DNA of 64,000 bases from Deltaproteobacteria bacterium (GCA_021737785.1 JAIPDI010000021.1:23154-87153), one strand, 5' to 3'; counted from the stretch's first letter, positions 17,593 through 26,660 are shown. Numbers and translations: made by a program. The notes: generated from the sequence alone by a model not told the origin.

Positions 17593-18107
17593 GACAGTTC
17601 GGCCCTTTTTCTAGCGTAGCCGCCTCCGAGACGATCAAGTTCCCGAAGGGTCATCTCCTTCAGAGATTCAAGCTTTTCCTGCACCGGGGCCGTCAGTTCA
17701 AGACCAATTGTCTCGATATCCTGGGGCTCGACGCCGATGATAACGGTTTCAGGAACCCTGTCAAGGGCCTGGCAGAGAGTCAACGCCTCCAGAAGATCCA
17801 CCTGATGCAGCGAATTTTTGGCAAGAATTCGGTTAGGGATGGCATCCCCCTCGATCCGGTAAAGGCTTCCGGGTGATCCCCCGTTTCGGATGGCATCCAC
17901 TACGATGAGATCGTCGGCCTCGGAAATAATTCCTAAGAGACGGATACCCAGAACCCCGCCGTCCTCTATGGATATGTTGCTGGAAAAGGCATATTCCTCA
18001 ACAAGGGCCTGCACCACATGAATGCCTACGCCCTCATCGGTAAACAAGAGGTTCCCCACACCCAGTACCATGATATGTCTGTCTGCTGAATTCGTTCTTA
18101 TCTCCAT
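17583..18107 (-). CDS. [NiFe] hydrogenase maturation endopeptidase
   Basis: 174 residues of the HyaD/HybD/HynC family. The N-terminal GVGNLLFTDEGVGIHV contains the Glu that binds nickel of the large-subunit precursor, VVDAIRNGG carries the second acidic ligand, and LHQVDLLEAL holds the His ligand. It removes the C-terminal peptide of the large subunit after nickel insertion; the precursor encoded here keeps a 15-residue extension after the last metal-ligand His. hypC overlaps its 3' end. Confidence 0.93.
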   Translation of the reverse strand: MEIRTNSADRHIMVLGVGNLLFTDEGVGIHVVQALVEEYAFSSNISIEDGGVLGIRLLGIISEADDLIVVDAIRNGGSPGSLYRIEGDAIPNRILAKNSLHQVDLLEALTLCQALDRVPETVIIGVEPQDIETIGLELTAPVQEKLESLKEMTLRELDRLGGGYARKRAELSCA

Positions 18108-18168
18108 AATATTTCAAGCATATCGCAGGACCCTCTATTTTGGCAAGTTATTTCTGCATGACACCTTC

Positions 18169-21100
18169 TCATGCCTCCTCTCCTTGGTCCGGGTAGGCCT
18201 GTTGTGCCTGTCGGAGGGCGTCCCAGGCAGACGCAATCAACGGCGTCACCTCCATGTCTGATTCAGGAGAAAGGGAACTGACGCCGAAGGCGGCCCTGAT
18301 GTGAACGGTTTCGCCCTCAATCTGGAAAGGCATATGGTTTATCAGAGTGTTCATCCGGCTGCAAAAGGCGCGGGCCGTGTCGCCATCAATATGGATAAGC
18401 AACCCGGCAAACTGGCTGCTGTCGTAACGGCAGAGGAGGTCCTCCTCTCTGAGATGCGCTTTGATAAGTCTTCCGGCCTCTGCAATGAGATGGTCAATTC
18501 CACACTGATTGTACCGGGCATTCAGATCTGAAAGATTCTCCAGTGTGAGGATAAAAAGAGAGATGGGGGTCCTGTGCCTGCGGGATCTGGCGATCTCCCT
18601 TTCCAGCATGGTCAGAAAGAAACTGCGAGTGTAGAGACCGGTCGGCCGGTCGATGATCGTCTCCTTCAAATAGGTGTTGGTCAGATGTTCCAGACGGTCG
18701 CACAGGATGGTCATGAGATTGAAAAAGAACCGATGGGCCGTGGGGGGGTACAACCATTGTAGACGTCTGATCATTCGGTCGTTGATTTGAAGAAGTTCCG
18801 TCCTTTCGGTTGCAATGACGGTGGCAGATCGCTTGCAGGAGCGGATCATCCCCATCTCTCCGACCACATCTCCGCTTCCAAGGGTGGAAATCACCCGTTT
18901 GAACCCCTGAGCCCCATCCCGATCCGCCTCGGAGAGGTCCACCACTTCCATCGCCCCCGAGATAATGGCATACATGGAGTCGCTGACTTCCCCTTTTCTG
19001 AAAATGAGGTCGCCCCTTTCATGCACCTTTAACGCTCCGGCCATCAAGACATAATGGACCTGTGTGCGGGAAAGACCTTTGAAGAGGGGTATCCCCTGCT
19101 GTGGGTCTTTTCCCAATTTAAGCTTGAGCAGATCCCAGAGGGTTACCAGTTCCACATGGAGCATGAGCGAAGGGAGAAGGAAGAGATCCGCCGCCAGGGC
19201 AGAGACCATGGTAATCATCATCAAGAGGCCGAACACGGCAGTGGGCTTGAAATTGGACAGCATCAACACGGAAAATCCGAGGCTTATCGTGAAGGTGGTG
19301 AACAGGATCGGCTTTCCCAGGTGACGAATGGTCTTACTCAGGGCCGTTTCCTTATTGAGCTCTGCTTTGAATTCCCGGTTATACCCCACCAAGTAGTGGA
19401 TGGTGTCATCGACGGCCAGGCCGATGGCGATGGTGGCGACCAGACTGGTCGCCATTGAAAGAGGGATCCCGAACCATCCCATTATACCGAAGGTGACGAC
19501 GATGGGAAAACAGTTGGGAAGAAGTGCAATGGCCCCGACCTTATAAGACATGAACAGCATGAACATGATGGCAAACACGAGAACAAGGGTCAGCCCCAGG
19601 CTCTTGACTTGGCCTTCTGAAATCAGCTGACTGCTGTGGGAGATGACCATGCCGAACCCTGTCACCTCGAAAGACATTTCGTCTGGAAAGGTCCTGTGGA
19701 GATAGTCTCGAATTTTTTTCTCGGTGGTGAGAAAATCGACGGAGCTGGAGATATGGGTCCTCAGCATAAGATTGGTCTGAGAAAATTCCGGGGAGGCGAA
19801 TTGCAACAGCATCTCCTGACCTAACATGGATTTGAAGTTGTTCATCAGCATGCGGACCTCAAAGGGGGCCTCCGGCAGGACATAGAAGGTGGGATTGTAT
19901 TGGTTGCCCGCGTAATTGACCAGCTTGAGGTAGTCCGCAAGGGAGATGGTCTTGTCCACGCCCGGCAGGGAATTGAGAAACTCTTGTATCTTCTCGATCT
20001 TCTTCAGGTTCTCTGGATCTTCAAAATACCCGTCTTGGCGGCCGGCAAGGACCACGTTCAAAGGAAAACTCCCGGCCATATCCTGGTAGATATCGTGAAA
20101 ATGTCGGGCCACCGGCGTATCCTTTTTAAAAAATTCAACCGGATTGGTCTCCACCTGTATGCGGGACATGCCGATCAGCCCTACGACGCCGATGACGACG
20201 ATCAGGGGGAGGGTGATCTTCTGATGCTTCAGATTGAGGTGGATAATGGTCGAGAGGAGGCGATCCATGGCCCGGCTCTGGAAAGATGGGGAGACCATAG
20301 AACGCTTCGGGAAAGGGAGAAGACCCATTACCGCGGGCACAAATGTGAGGAGGAGAATGAGCAGCGAAAAGATGCCGAAGCAGGAAAATACGGCAAATTG
20401 GCGGATATCGTTGACCTGGCTGACCAGCAGAGAGCCTAACCCTATAATGGTGGTGACCACGGCAAGGGAGGTGGGAAATCCCAGCCGGCTGAAACATCGG
20501 ACGGCCGCCTCCCGGGGGGTGGCCGATTGTTCCACCGAATCAAAGTACTCCGGGAATATATACATGGCGTAGGCGGTCCCCACCGCGATCAGAAATACCG
20601 GTACGATCATGGTCAGCAGGGACAGGGGAGTCCCGGTCCAGGCCATGAGACCGAAGGTCCAGATCAGGCTGATGAGCACTGTGCCCGAAGGGATCAGGAT
20701 CCCGCGCAGGTTTCGGAAAAGAAGGAAGAGAACCGTGGCAATCAGGAAGAAGGTCGCGATGGGAAGGGTCAAGAAGTCTTGCTGGGTGAATTGGGCCAGG
20801 GCCGATGAGACAATCGGCATGCCCACCTGATAGAGGGAAAATGCATTCTGATACGCGTCAATCAAGCCGTTGACCGCATGGATGACCCGCTCCTTCTGAT
20901 CAATATCCTCCAATACAAGGGTAATCGCCGTGGTTTTGCCGTCGTCGGATATCAGGTTTCTCTGAAAGAGGTCAACGGCAGACACGACCTCCTGGAAGTC
21001 GGTAAGACGCCATCTGTCTGTGATGTCCATGTCCTTCTTGATGCCGGGAAGGCTGATGACCCGTTTCACCCCATGGATTTGGGAAAGGGATTGGGCCAGC

Positions 21101-21402
21101 TGTGCAATCCGGTCGAAGGTTTCAGGATCAAAAACCCCTGTTGTTCTTGCCACAACCAGGATGATTTCTTCGCAGCCGAATGTCTCCTTGAACCGGTGGT
21201 ATGTCAGGGTCTCGGGCAGATCCTCGATGGTGAGGTCATAGATGGATGTCTCAAATCTGAGGGAAGGGAGGTGTGAAGCAAAGAGGAGGGTGATAAGTAC
21301 CGTCAGGAGGATGACCCGGCCGGGATGATATACCATATGCCTGAGCCATGATTCGGGGCGCAACCATTCAGGGAGGCGCATCGGCATATCCCCCATGACC
21401 AC
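18169..21402 (-). CDS. RND/MMPL-family transporter fused to cNMP-binding and degenerate GGDEF domains
   Basis: 1077 residues. Residues 1-760 form an RND (MMPL/SSD-like) exporter: two repeats with a large periplasmic loop and membrane bundles, including the proton-relay-like IAIGLAVDDTIHYLVGYNREF region. From about 775 to 895 lies a cyclic-nucleotide/Crp-type sensor domain (FRKGEVSDSMYAIISGAMEVV; GDVVGEMGMI). Residues 905-1065 are GGDEF-like (DRPTGLYTRSFF), but the signature reads RYDSSQF, so cyclase activity is unlikely. The gene lies between the hydrogenase structural genes and the maturation protease on the same strand. GTG 21402 (GAGGT upstream) or ATG 21396 may be the start. Confidence 0.8.
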   Translation of the reverse strand: MVMGDMPMRLPEWLRPESWLRHMVYHPGRVILLTVLITLLFASHLPSLRFETSIYDLTIEDLPETLTYHRFKETFGCEEIILVVARTTGVFDPETFDRIAQLAQSLSQIHGVKRVISLPGIKKDMDITDRWRLTDFQEVVSAVDLFQRNLISDDGKTTAITLVLEDIDQKERVIHAVNGLIDAYQNAFSLYQVGMPIVSSALAQFTQQDFLTLPIATFFLIATVLFLLFRNLRGILIPSGTVLISLIWTFGLMAWTGTPLSLLTMIVPVFLIAVGTAYAMYIFPEYFDSVEQSATPREAAVRCFSRLGFPTSLAVVTTIIGLGSLLVSQVNDIRQFAVFSCFGIFSLLILLLTFVPAVMGLLPFPKRSMVSPSFQSRAMDRLLSTIIHLNLKHQKITLPLIVVIGVVGLIGMSRIQVETNPVEFFKKDTPVARHFHDIYQDMAGSFPLNVVLAGRQDGYFEDPENLKKIEKIQEFLNSLPGVDKTISLADYLKLVNYAGNQYNPTFYVLPEAPFEVRMLMNNFKSMLGQEMLLQFASPEFSQTNLMLRTHISSSVDFLTTEKKIRDYLHRTFPDEMSFEVTGFGMVISHSSQLISEGQVKSLGLTLVLVFAIMFMLFMSYKVGAIALLPNCFPIVVTFGIMGWFGIPLSMATSLVATIAIGLAVDDTIHYLVGYNREFKAELNKETALSKTIRHLGKPILFTTFTISLGFSVLMLSNFKPTAVFGLLMMITMVSALAADLFLLPSLMLHVELVTLWDLLKLKLGKDPQQGIPLFKGLSRTQVHYVLMAGALKVHERGDLIFRKGEVSDSMYAIISGAMEVVDLSEADRDGAQGFKRVISTLGSGDVVGEMGMIRSCKRSATVIATERTELLQINDRMIRRLQWLYPPTAHRFFFNLMTILCDRLEHLTNTYLKETIIDRPTGLYTRSFFLTMLEREIARSRRHRTPISLFILTLENLSDLNARYNQCGIDHLIAEAGRLIKAHLREEDLLCRYDSSQFAGLLIHIDGDTARAFCSRMNTLINHMPFQIEGETVHIRAAFGVSSLSPESDMEVTPLIASAWDALRQAQQAYPDQGEEA

Positions 21403-21423
21403 ATGTACCTCTTTATTGCCTGC

Positions 21424-21471
21424 AAAAACAGCCCTCCGGCCCCTGCGATCTGCAGGGGCCGGAAGGGCTGT
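21424..21471 (-). terminator. strong hairpin terminator after hydrogenase large subunit
   Basis: Read on the minus strand, ACAGCCCTTCCGGCCCCTGC pairs with GCAGGGGCCGG-AGGGCTGT across a 5-nt loop and is followed by TTTTTGC. It begins 15 bp after the large-subunit stop and precedes the MMPL gene, so it should reduce read-through into the downstream genes. Confidence 0.85.
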
Positions 21472-21485
21472 CTATGTGCATGAGG

Positions 21486-23132
21486 TTACAGTACCTTGAC
21501 CTTATAGACTTCGTTGGAATGAGGGTCGATGACGTGTACGGCGCAGGCGATGCAGGGATCAAATGAGTGGACGGTACGAATGATCTCCAGCGGGTTCTTG
21601 GGGTCTGCTACCGGGGTGCCGACCAGCGCCTCCTCCACAGGACCCAGTTTGCCGGCCTCGCAGCGCGGCCCCAGGTTCCAGGTGGAAGGCACCACGTACT
21701 GGTAGTTCTTGATCTTTCCGTCCTCGATCTCCACCCAGTGACCCAGAGAGCCCCTGGCCACATCGTTGAGGCCGCAGCCCTTGCCGGTCTTGGGCATGGT
21801 CCAGGACGTATAGGTCTTGTTATTTCCGTTTTTGAGGTTCCCCACGAGTTCCATGATCCATGGTTCCATGGCATCGCCGATGACTACGGTTTCCAGGGCT
21901 CGGGCAGCCGTGCGCCCAAGTGTGGAGAAGAGGGCGGATGCAGGGAGGTTAAGCTTCTGAAGGGTGCCGTTCACCAGCTCTGTTACTTCCTTCTTTCCAT
22001 ACCCATAGGCCACCAGCATCCGTGCCAGCGGTCCGACCTCGCATGGCTGGCCATCATAGCGGGGGGCCTTCAACCAGGAGTATTTGTCGGCCGTGTCGTA
22101 CTTGGGATCGCCTTCAATCGGATCGGTCTCCCCATCATAAGGATGTCTGGCATCCTTTCCATTGTACCATGAACGGGTCACGTGTTCGGTAACCTTTTCA
22201 GGGGCGGCCATTTTGACGCCTTTGAGATCCCGGTTCATGATCACGCCCCTGGGCAAAAAGAGGCTCTCGGGTTCTTTGGCGGATTGGGGGAGTTCCCCCC
22301 AGGCAAGAAAATTGGTGGTTCCTCCGATGGCGCCCCAGTCCTTGTAAAAGGGTGCAACCGCCAGAATATCCGGCACATAAACGTTTTTCACAAACTCCTG
22401 GGTCTCTTTCCACAGATAGAGAAACTCGGCAATACGGTCCGGCGTGAGATCATTGACGCAGGTCACACCGCCCACCGCCAGAGACTGGAGATGGGGGTTC
22501 TTGGCCCCGAATATGGCGTGCATCCGGGCGGCCTTGGCCTGAAGGCGAAGGGCTTCGATATAGTGGGCCGCTGCCATCAGATTGGCCTCCGGAGGGAGCT
22601 TGTAGGCAGGATGGCCCCAGTAGGCATTTGCAAAGGGGCCTAACTGGCCGCTGTCCACAAAGGTTTTGATCCTCTGTTGGACCTCCTTAAAGTAGACAGT
22701 GCCCCCTTTGGAATCGTTGCTCACATTGTCTGCGAGGGACGCGGTCTTCTGGGGGTCTGCCTTCAGGGCGTTGACCACATCGACCCAGTCCAGGGCGGAC
22801 AGACCGTAAAAATGAACAATGTGATCGTGCTGAAACTGCGCCCCATGGAGCAGATTTCGAATGATCCTCGCATTGTCCGGGATCTGGACGCCGACCGCGT
22901 CCTCCACGGCCCTGACCGATGCAAGATAATGGGTGTAGGTGCAGACGCCACATGATCGCTGAGTGAACAGCGGTGCATCACGGGGATCCCGTCCTCTCAA
23001 TATAATTTCAATTCCCCGGAACATCTGACCTGAACTCCAGGCATCCTTGACCTTGCCGCCCTCCACCTCCACTTCAATGCGCAGGTGACCCTCTATTCGG
23101 GTAATCGGATCAATGATAATTCTCTTGCCCAT
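21486..23132 (-). CDS. hynA: periplasmic [NiFe] hydrogenase large subunit
   Basis: 548 residues. The nickel-iron ligands are all cysteine: RSCGVCTYTH near the N-terminus (Cys61, Cys64) and DPCIACAVH at the C-terminus (Cys527, Cys530), followed by a 15-residue peptide for the maturation protease. Group 1 uptake signatures (ITRIEGHLRIEV, FRGIEIILRGRDP) are present. No signal peptide: it travels with the Tat-signalled small subunit. In sulfate reducers this soluble type oxidises H2 in the periplasm and reduces cytochrome c3, whose gene is 4 kb away. GAGGAG precedes the ATG. Confidence 0.95.
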   Translation of the reverse strand: MGKRIIIDPITRIEGHLRIEVEVEGGKVKDAWSSGQMFRGIEIILRGRDPRDAPLFTQRSCGVCTYTHYLASVRAVEDAVGVQIPDNARIIRNLLHGAQFQHDHIVHFYGLSALDWVDVVNALKADPQKTASLADNVSNDSKGGTVYFKEVQQRIKTFVDSGQLGPFANAYWGHPAYKLPPEANLMAAAHYIEALRLQAKAARMHAIFGAKNPHLQSLAVGGVTCVNDLTPDRIAEFLYLWKETQEFVKNVYVPDILAVAPFYKDWGAIGGTTNFLAWGELPQSAKEPESLFLPRGVIMNRDLKGVKMAAPEKVTEHVTRSWYNGKDARHPYDGETDPIEGDPKYDTADKYSWLKAPRYDGQPCEVGPLARMLVAYGYGKKEVTELVNGTLQKLNLPASALFSTLGRTAARALETVVIGDAMEPWIMELVGNLKNGNNKTYTSWTMPKTGKGCGLNDVARGSLGHWVEIEDGKIKNYQYVVPSTWNLGPRCEAGKLGPVEEALVGTPVADPKNPLEIIRTVHSFDPCIACAVHVIDPHSNEVYKVKVL

Positions 23133-23190
23133 GGATATCTCCTCTCTTTTCTTAAGAGTTGTTTTTCAAGACGCAATTCTCTGCCCGCAC

Positions 23191-24135
23191 CTATGCGCTT
23201 TCCTCGAAGAAGGGGGTCATTTTGTCCCAGAACCCCGGTTCACTGCATCCGATACAGGGATGTCCTGCCTGAATCGGCCAGCTTGTCCCGTCGTTGAACT
23301 TGGCGATCGAGCAGTTGTTGTAGGTGTCCGGTCCTTTGCAGCCCATCTTGTACAGGCAATAGCCCTTCTCAGCCTCTTTGGAGCCGAACTCCTCCACGAA
23401 TTCACCATTCTCAAAATGGGATCTTCTGGGGCATTGATCATGAATGGTTTTACCATAGGCGAAGAGCGGTCTCCCGAGATCATCCAGGGCCGGGAGCTTG
23501 CCTAAGAGAAGGTAATTGACGACGGTTCCGACAAAGTTGATGGGATTGGGCGGGCAACCGGCGATATTGACCGTTTTGATCCCCAACGCATCGCCGACGC
23601 CTTTGTATCCGCCGGGATTGGGACTGGCGGCCTGTATCCCTCCGTAGGTTGCGCAGGCGCCGATACAGATGACGGCAGCGGCCTTGGGGCATACATCTTT
23701 GGCGATCTCCAGGAATGTGCGACCGCCGATCTTGCCATAGCCCCCGTTGTATTTGGTGGCGATGGCCCCTTCCACCACGCAGATGAATTTGCCGTCGTAT
23801 TTTTTGACGGATGCGTGGAGAAGATCTTCTGCCTGGGTCCCGGACGCGGCCATAATGGTCTCATGGTAGGCAACATCGAGGATGTCTATGACCAGTTCAT
23901 CGATCCAGGGGTACATGGACCGGAGCACGGCCTCTGAGCAGCCCGTACACTCGGCAAAGTGGAGCCAGATGACCGGCGGCCGCTGTTTGGGCGCCGCGAA
24001 AACCTCTGCAACTTTAGGGATAAACGATGAAGACAGCCCCATGGTAGCGGTAAGCACGCCGCAGAACTTCATGAAATCCCTTCGTGAGATTCCCTTCCTT
24101 TCAAGCCTTTCGTAAAACTCCTTTTCCTCTTTCAT
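23191..24135 (-). CDS. hynB: periplasmic [NiFe] hydrogenase small subunit
   Basis: 314 residues. A Tat signal (SRRDFMKFCG at residue 17) is followed by a hydrophobic stretch and the mature region with the proximal-cluster motif CTGCSEA. C-terminal cysteines (CPRRSHFENGE, CLYKMGCKGPDTYNNC, HPCIGCSEPGFWD) ligate the medial and distal clusters. There is no C-terminal membrane helix, so the enzyme should be soluble in the periplasm like Desulfovibrio HynAB. I chose ATG 24135 because AGGAGGT lies 6 nt upstream; the frame is open for 33 more codons that are not protein-like. Confidence 0.95.
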   Translation of the reverse strand: MKEEKEFYERLERKGISRRDFMKFCGVLTATMGLSSSFIPKVAEVFAAPKQRPPVIWLHFAECTGCSEAVLRSMYPWIDELVIDILDVAYHETIMAASGTQAEDLLHASVKKYDGKFICVVEGAIATKYNGGYGKIGGRTFLEIAKDVCPKAAAVICIGACATYGGIQAASPNPGGYKGVGDALGIKTVNIAGCPPNPINFVGTVVNYLLLGKLPALDDLGRPLFAYGKTIHDQCPRRSHFENGEFVEEFGSKEAEKGYCLYKMGCKGPDTYNNCSIAKFNDGTSWPIQAGHPCIGCSEPGFWDKMTPFFEESA

Positions 24136-24189
24136 GCGGCACCTCCTGATGCTGGTTAACAATATGTATTCAGAAAAAACCACAAATCG

Positions 24190-24225
24190 CAGCGGGTGGG
24201 GAGACGTCCTCTCCCTGCGCCGCTG
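24190..24225 (-). promoter_or_regulatory. two-tier hairpin in the hydrogenase leader
   Basis: On the minus strand CAGCGG pairs with CCGCTG around an inner GGGAGA-GGACG-TCTCCC hairpin. It sits about 55-90 nt before the small-subunit ATG, inside the predicted long 5' leader. No T-run directly follows, so it is not a plain terminator. Confidence 0.5.
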
Positions 24226-24465
24226 ATCGGCCAACCCAACAGCTTCACATGATGGCGCCGCCCGGCCGTCAGACGCAGGCAGGCAGACACTTGGCGTTCA
24301 ATCCTTAGGGGTTCCCCTTCAAGGTATCAGACCCAGTCCGTATTACCCAAGATTATATTTTTTATTTGAGATAGGTTAATCAGAGCGAATGAACCTGGTA
24401 TGGCAGGAAAAATATGAAAACCTTCTCCCTGACCATGCGGCCCAATGCATCGGAAACAGGTGTGT

Positions 24466-24494
24466 AAAATATAAAGAATAGAGGAGGGTGTCAA
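24466..24494 (-). promoter_or_regulatory. sigma-70-type promoter for hydrogenase genes
   Basis: Minus strand: TTGACA (24494-24489), 17-nt spacer, TATTTT (24471-24466). This gives a leader of roughly 320 nt before the small-subunit start. No other comparable promoter was found in the 388-bp gap. Confidence 0.55.
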
Positions 24495-24523
24495 GAAAAA
24501 AGTCGCCGTTCCGATTTTGCCGT

Positions 24524-25123
24524 CTATCTGGAGAGTTTCTCCAGTTCTCCTATCAGGATCTCGAGACGGGGTCTCTGGTTTATGTCATGCACATCGATGT
24601 ATTGGATGACGCCCTCCCTGTCGATGACAAAGAGGGCCCTCTCGGACATGCCGTCGGAACGCAGAACGCCATATCTGTCGGCCACCGCGCCGTGGGGCCA
24701 GAAGTCCGAGAGCACCGGGAACCACAGCTTTCCCATCTGGCGGGTCCATGCAAAGAGCGAGGGGATATTATCCACTGTGATGCCGATAAGCACCGCGTCG
24801 TGCTGCTCAAAGAGGTCCTCCACGATATTGTATCCCGGCCACTGGTCTGAACAAACCGGCGTCCATGCGGCAGGCACAAAGGAGATCACCACGTTCTTTT
24901 TTCCGCGGAATTGGGACAGGGAGACCTGTTCTCCCGAGACTGCGGGGAGGGAGAACTCCGGGGCCTGTTCTCCCACCCTCACCTTCAGGGCGCTGTCATT
25001 CGGTTTCAAAGGTCCCGGGTCATAGATGTTTTCCTTAAACGCATCCGATCGTCCATATGTGCCGGTTCCCATGGTTAAGACCACGACACACCCCAGCAGG
25101 AGGGCAAAGGTAATCTGTTTCAT
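24524..25123 (-). CDS. exported peroxiredoxin (AhpC/TSA-redoxin family)
   Basis: 199 residues. An N-terminal signal peptide (MKQITFALLLGCVVVLTMG) directs it to the periplasm. The redoxin fold follows: APEFSLPAVSGEQVSLSQFRGKKNVVISF and the peroxidatic site AWTPVCSDQ with Cys near residue 90. No obvious resolving CxxC is present. It begins 1 bp after the stop of the thioredoxin-fold protein, so the two are co-expressed and could form a periplasmic peroxide-reducing pair protecting the neighbouring oxygen-sensitive formate dehydrogenase and hydrogenase (inference). Confidence 0.8.
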   Translation of the reverse strand: MKQITFALLLGCVVVLTMGTGTYGRSDAFKENIYDPGPLKPNDSALKVRVGEQAPEFSLPAVSGEQVSLSQFRGKKNVVISFVPAAWTPVCSDQWPGYNIVEDLFEQHDAVLIGITVDNIPSLFAWTRQMGKLWFPVLSDFWPHGAVADRYGVLRSDGMSERALFVIDREGVIQYIDVHDINQRPRLEILIGELEKLSR

Positions 25124-25124
25124 C

Positions 25125-25703
25125 TCATTGCTCCTGATCGATCCCTGATTCTTTGAGCATCAGGCCTAAAAAGTGATCGACGCCTGCCAGTCCCCCCAGC
25201 TTGGCATAGATCACCCGGTCTGTTCCGTCGCTGTTTACCCGGACCCCCACAAAAAAGGGCGTCCGGACTTCCCCGAAGGCCTTGTGTATGACAAAATCAG
25301 CATCCGGAAAGAGGGGGAAGGGGATTTGATACCTCTTTTTGAATATATCCACCTCAAATCGGGTATTGCCCGCACCGATGCCGATGAGTTTGATCTTATC
25401 CTTCAGCGAAGGGGTGTTCTCAATCTTTTCATAGAGGCGATTCACCATCGGCGCTTCTCTCTGACAATGGGGGCAGTACATGCTGAAGATCTCGATAATG
25501 ACCACCTGGGCCTTTATCTGGGGAATATTAAAGCTGTCGCCTTCTGAAAGACCCAGGTAGCGCTGATGGGCCGGATCCTCAGGCGCCGGGAGGGTGATGG
25601 ACGGCAGGGGGGTCCCCTTCCGGGGCCCGTCTTCGGCCAGGGCGGCGGCAATGACGCTGAACCCCATCCAGATGCCTACGATACAGACAAGGAATCTTTT
25701 CAT
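25125..25703 (-). CDS. periplasmic TlpA-like thioredoxin-fold protein
   Basis: 192 residues. Signal peptide (MKRFLVCIVGIWMGFSVIAAALAED) followed by a thioredoxin-like domain with the redox motif CPHC in EIFSMYCPHCQREAP, the DsbA-type active-site dipeptide in a TlpA/AhpC-like fold. A cis-Pro-type VRTPFF segment lies near residue 145. Start ATG 25703 is chosen because the signal peptide begins there; a GTG 33 nt upstream is also possible. It is the likely reductant for the peroxiredoxin encoded 1 bp downstream. Confidence 0.75.
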   Translation of the reverse strand: MKRFLVCIVGIWMGFSVIAAALAEDGPRKGTPLPSITLPAPEDPAHQRYLGLSEGDSFNIPQIKAQVVIIEIFSMYCPHCQREAPMVNRLYEKIENTPSLKDKIKLIGIGAGNTRFEVDIFKKRYQIPFPLFPDADFVIHKAFGEVRTPFFVGVRVNSDGTDRVIYAKLGGLAGVDHFLGLMLKESGIDQEQ

Positions 25704-25838
25704 GGTGTGTATCCGAACGTAGTTCGCTCCGCTCACAATTGGAATGTTTAAATGTTATAATATCAGAATAATGAGTTTAGCGGAATGGAAACAATTAGAA
25801 AATGATTTGCTGCTTTTCAAGAGCCAATTCCCGGAGAC

Positions 25839-25868
25839 GGAAAAGGGACGCCGAAGCGCCCCTTTTCC
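25839..25868 (-). terminator. hairpin downstream of fdhB
   Basis: On the minus strand GGAAAAGGGGCGC pairs with GCGTCCCTTTTCC around a TTCG tetraloop (13 bp, one G-U pair), 23 bp after the fdhB stop. No clean T-run follows; it may terminate or protect the fdhAB message. Confidence 0.6.
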
Positions 25869-25891
25869 TCTCTGAGATCCGGCCGTTCGGG

Positions 25892-26647
25892 CTAACTGGC
25901 CAGTTTGTGTATCATGGTCCACTCACTGGAAAGCTCCTTGAGAGATTTCCCGATCTTCCTGAGGGCCATCTTCCTGTTCATGCCGCCGGGCAGGGCATCC
26001 ACCTTGGCATAGGTGTAATACTTCTTGGGCTCGTCAGACAACAGATAAAAGGCCCTGAGATCGTCAATGCCCGTCAGTGTGGCCTTGGGGAATTTCGATT
26101 TCACCTCTTCAAAACGCTTTTTGGCCAACTCGACCATCTTGTCCCTGTCTCCAAAATTCATGGCCCCCGTGGGGCAGGTCTTGACGCAGGCCGGCAACAG
26201 TCCGTTATGAACCCTGTCCACACACATGGTGCACTTGGAGAGATACCCTGTCCCCTCCTGGGCCCTCGGGATATTGAAGGGGCACGAGTCGATCACTGTC
26301 TGTGCATCCATTTTCTTGAGTTTATCGGTATAGAGGACCGCCCCGGTATGGCTGTCGATGATGATCCCGCCGGGGGCCTCATCGTCCGCCATTTCTTTGC
26401 AGGGGGGTTCCACGCAATGCCTGCACTGATCCGGGAAAAAATACCATACGGGTTTCTTGTTGGCCCCCATATGTTCCTCGAACCGGACCACCTTGTAGGT
26501 CTCGAAAGAGAGATCCTTGGGGTTCTGCATGCTCCCCCATTGCTGGGTCTTGGTGGCCGGAAGCTGGTTCCATTGCTTGCAGGCAATCTGACAGCCTCTA
26601 CATGCCGTACACACTGTAGTGTCAATAAAAAACGCCTTTCCGCTCAT
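25892..26647 (-). CDS. fdhB: formate dehydrogenase iron-sulfur subunit
   Basis: 251 residues. Four cysteine clusters of the FdnH/FdhB type: CTACRGCQIACK near the N-terminus, CRHCVEPPC, CTMCVDRV and CVKTCPTGA. It carries electrons from the catalytic subunit to cytochrome c3. No membrane anchor or signal peptide is present, so it is exported with the Tat-signalled FdhA, and the enzyme is probably a soluble periplasmic FdhAB. AAGGAGGTGATCTG lies directly before the ATG. The gap to fdhA is 13 bp. Confidence 0.93.
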   Translation of the reverse strand: MSGKAFFIDTTVCTACRGCQIACKQWNQLPATKTQQWGSMQNPKDLSFETYKVVRFEEHMGANKKPVWYFFPDQCRHCVEPPCKEMADDEAPGGIIIDSHTGAVLYTDKLKKMDAQTVIDSCPFNIPRAQEGTGYLSKCTMCVDRVHNGLLPACVKTCPTGAMNFGDRDKMVELAKKRFEEVKSKFPKATLTGIDDLRAFYLLSDEPKKYYTYAKVDALPGGMNRKMALRKIGKSLKELSSEWTMIHKLAS

Positions 26648-26660
26648 CAGATCACCTCCT

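Noticed and set aside
25728..25746. lac-operator-like GCTCACAATTGGA upstream of the TlpA-like gene
   Set aside because: Only a half site matches and no LacI-type gene is near; likely chance.
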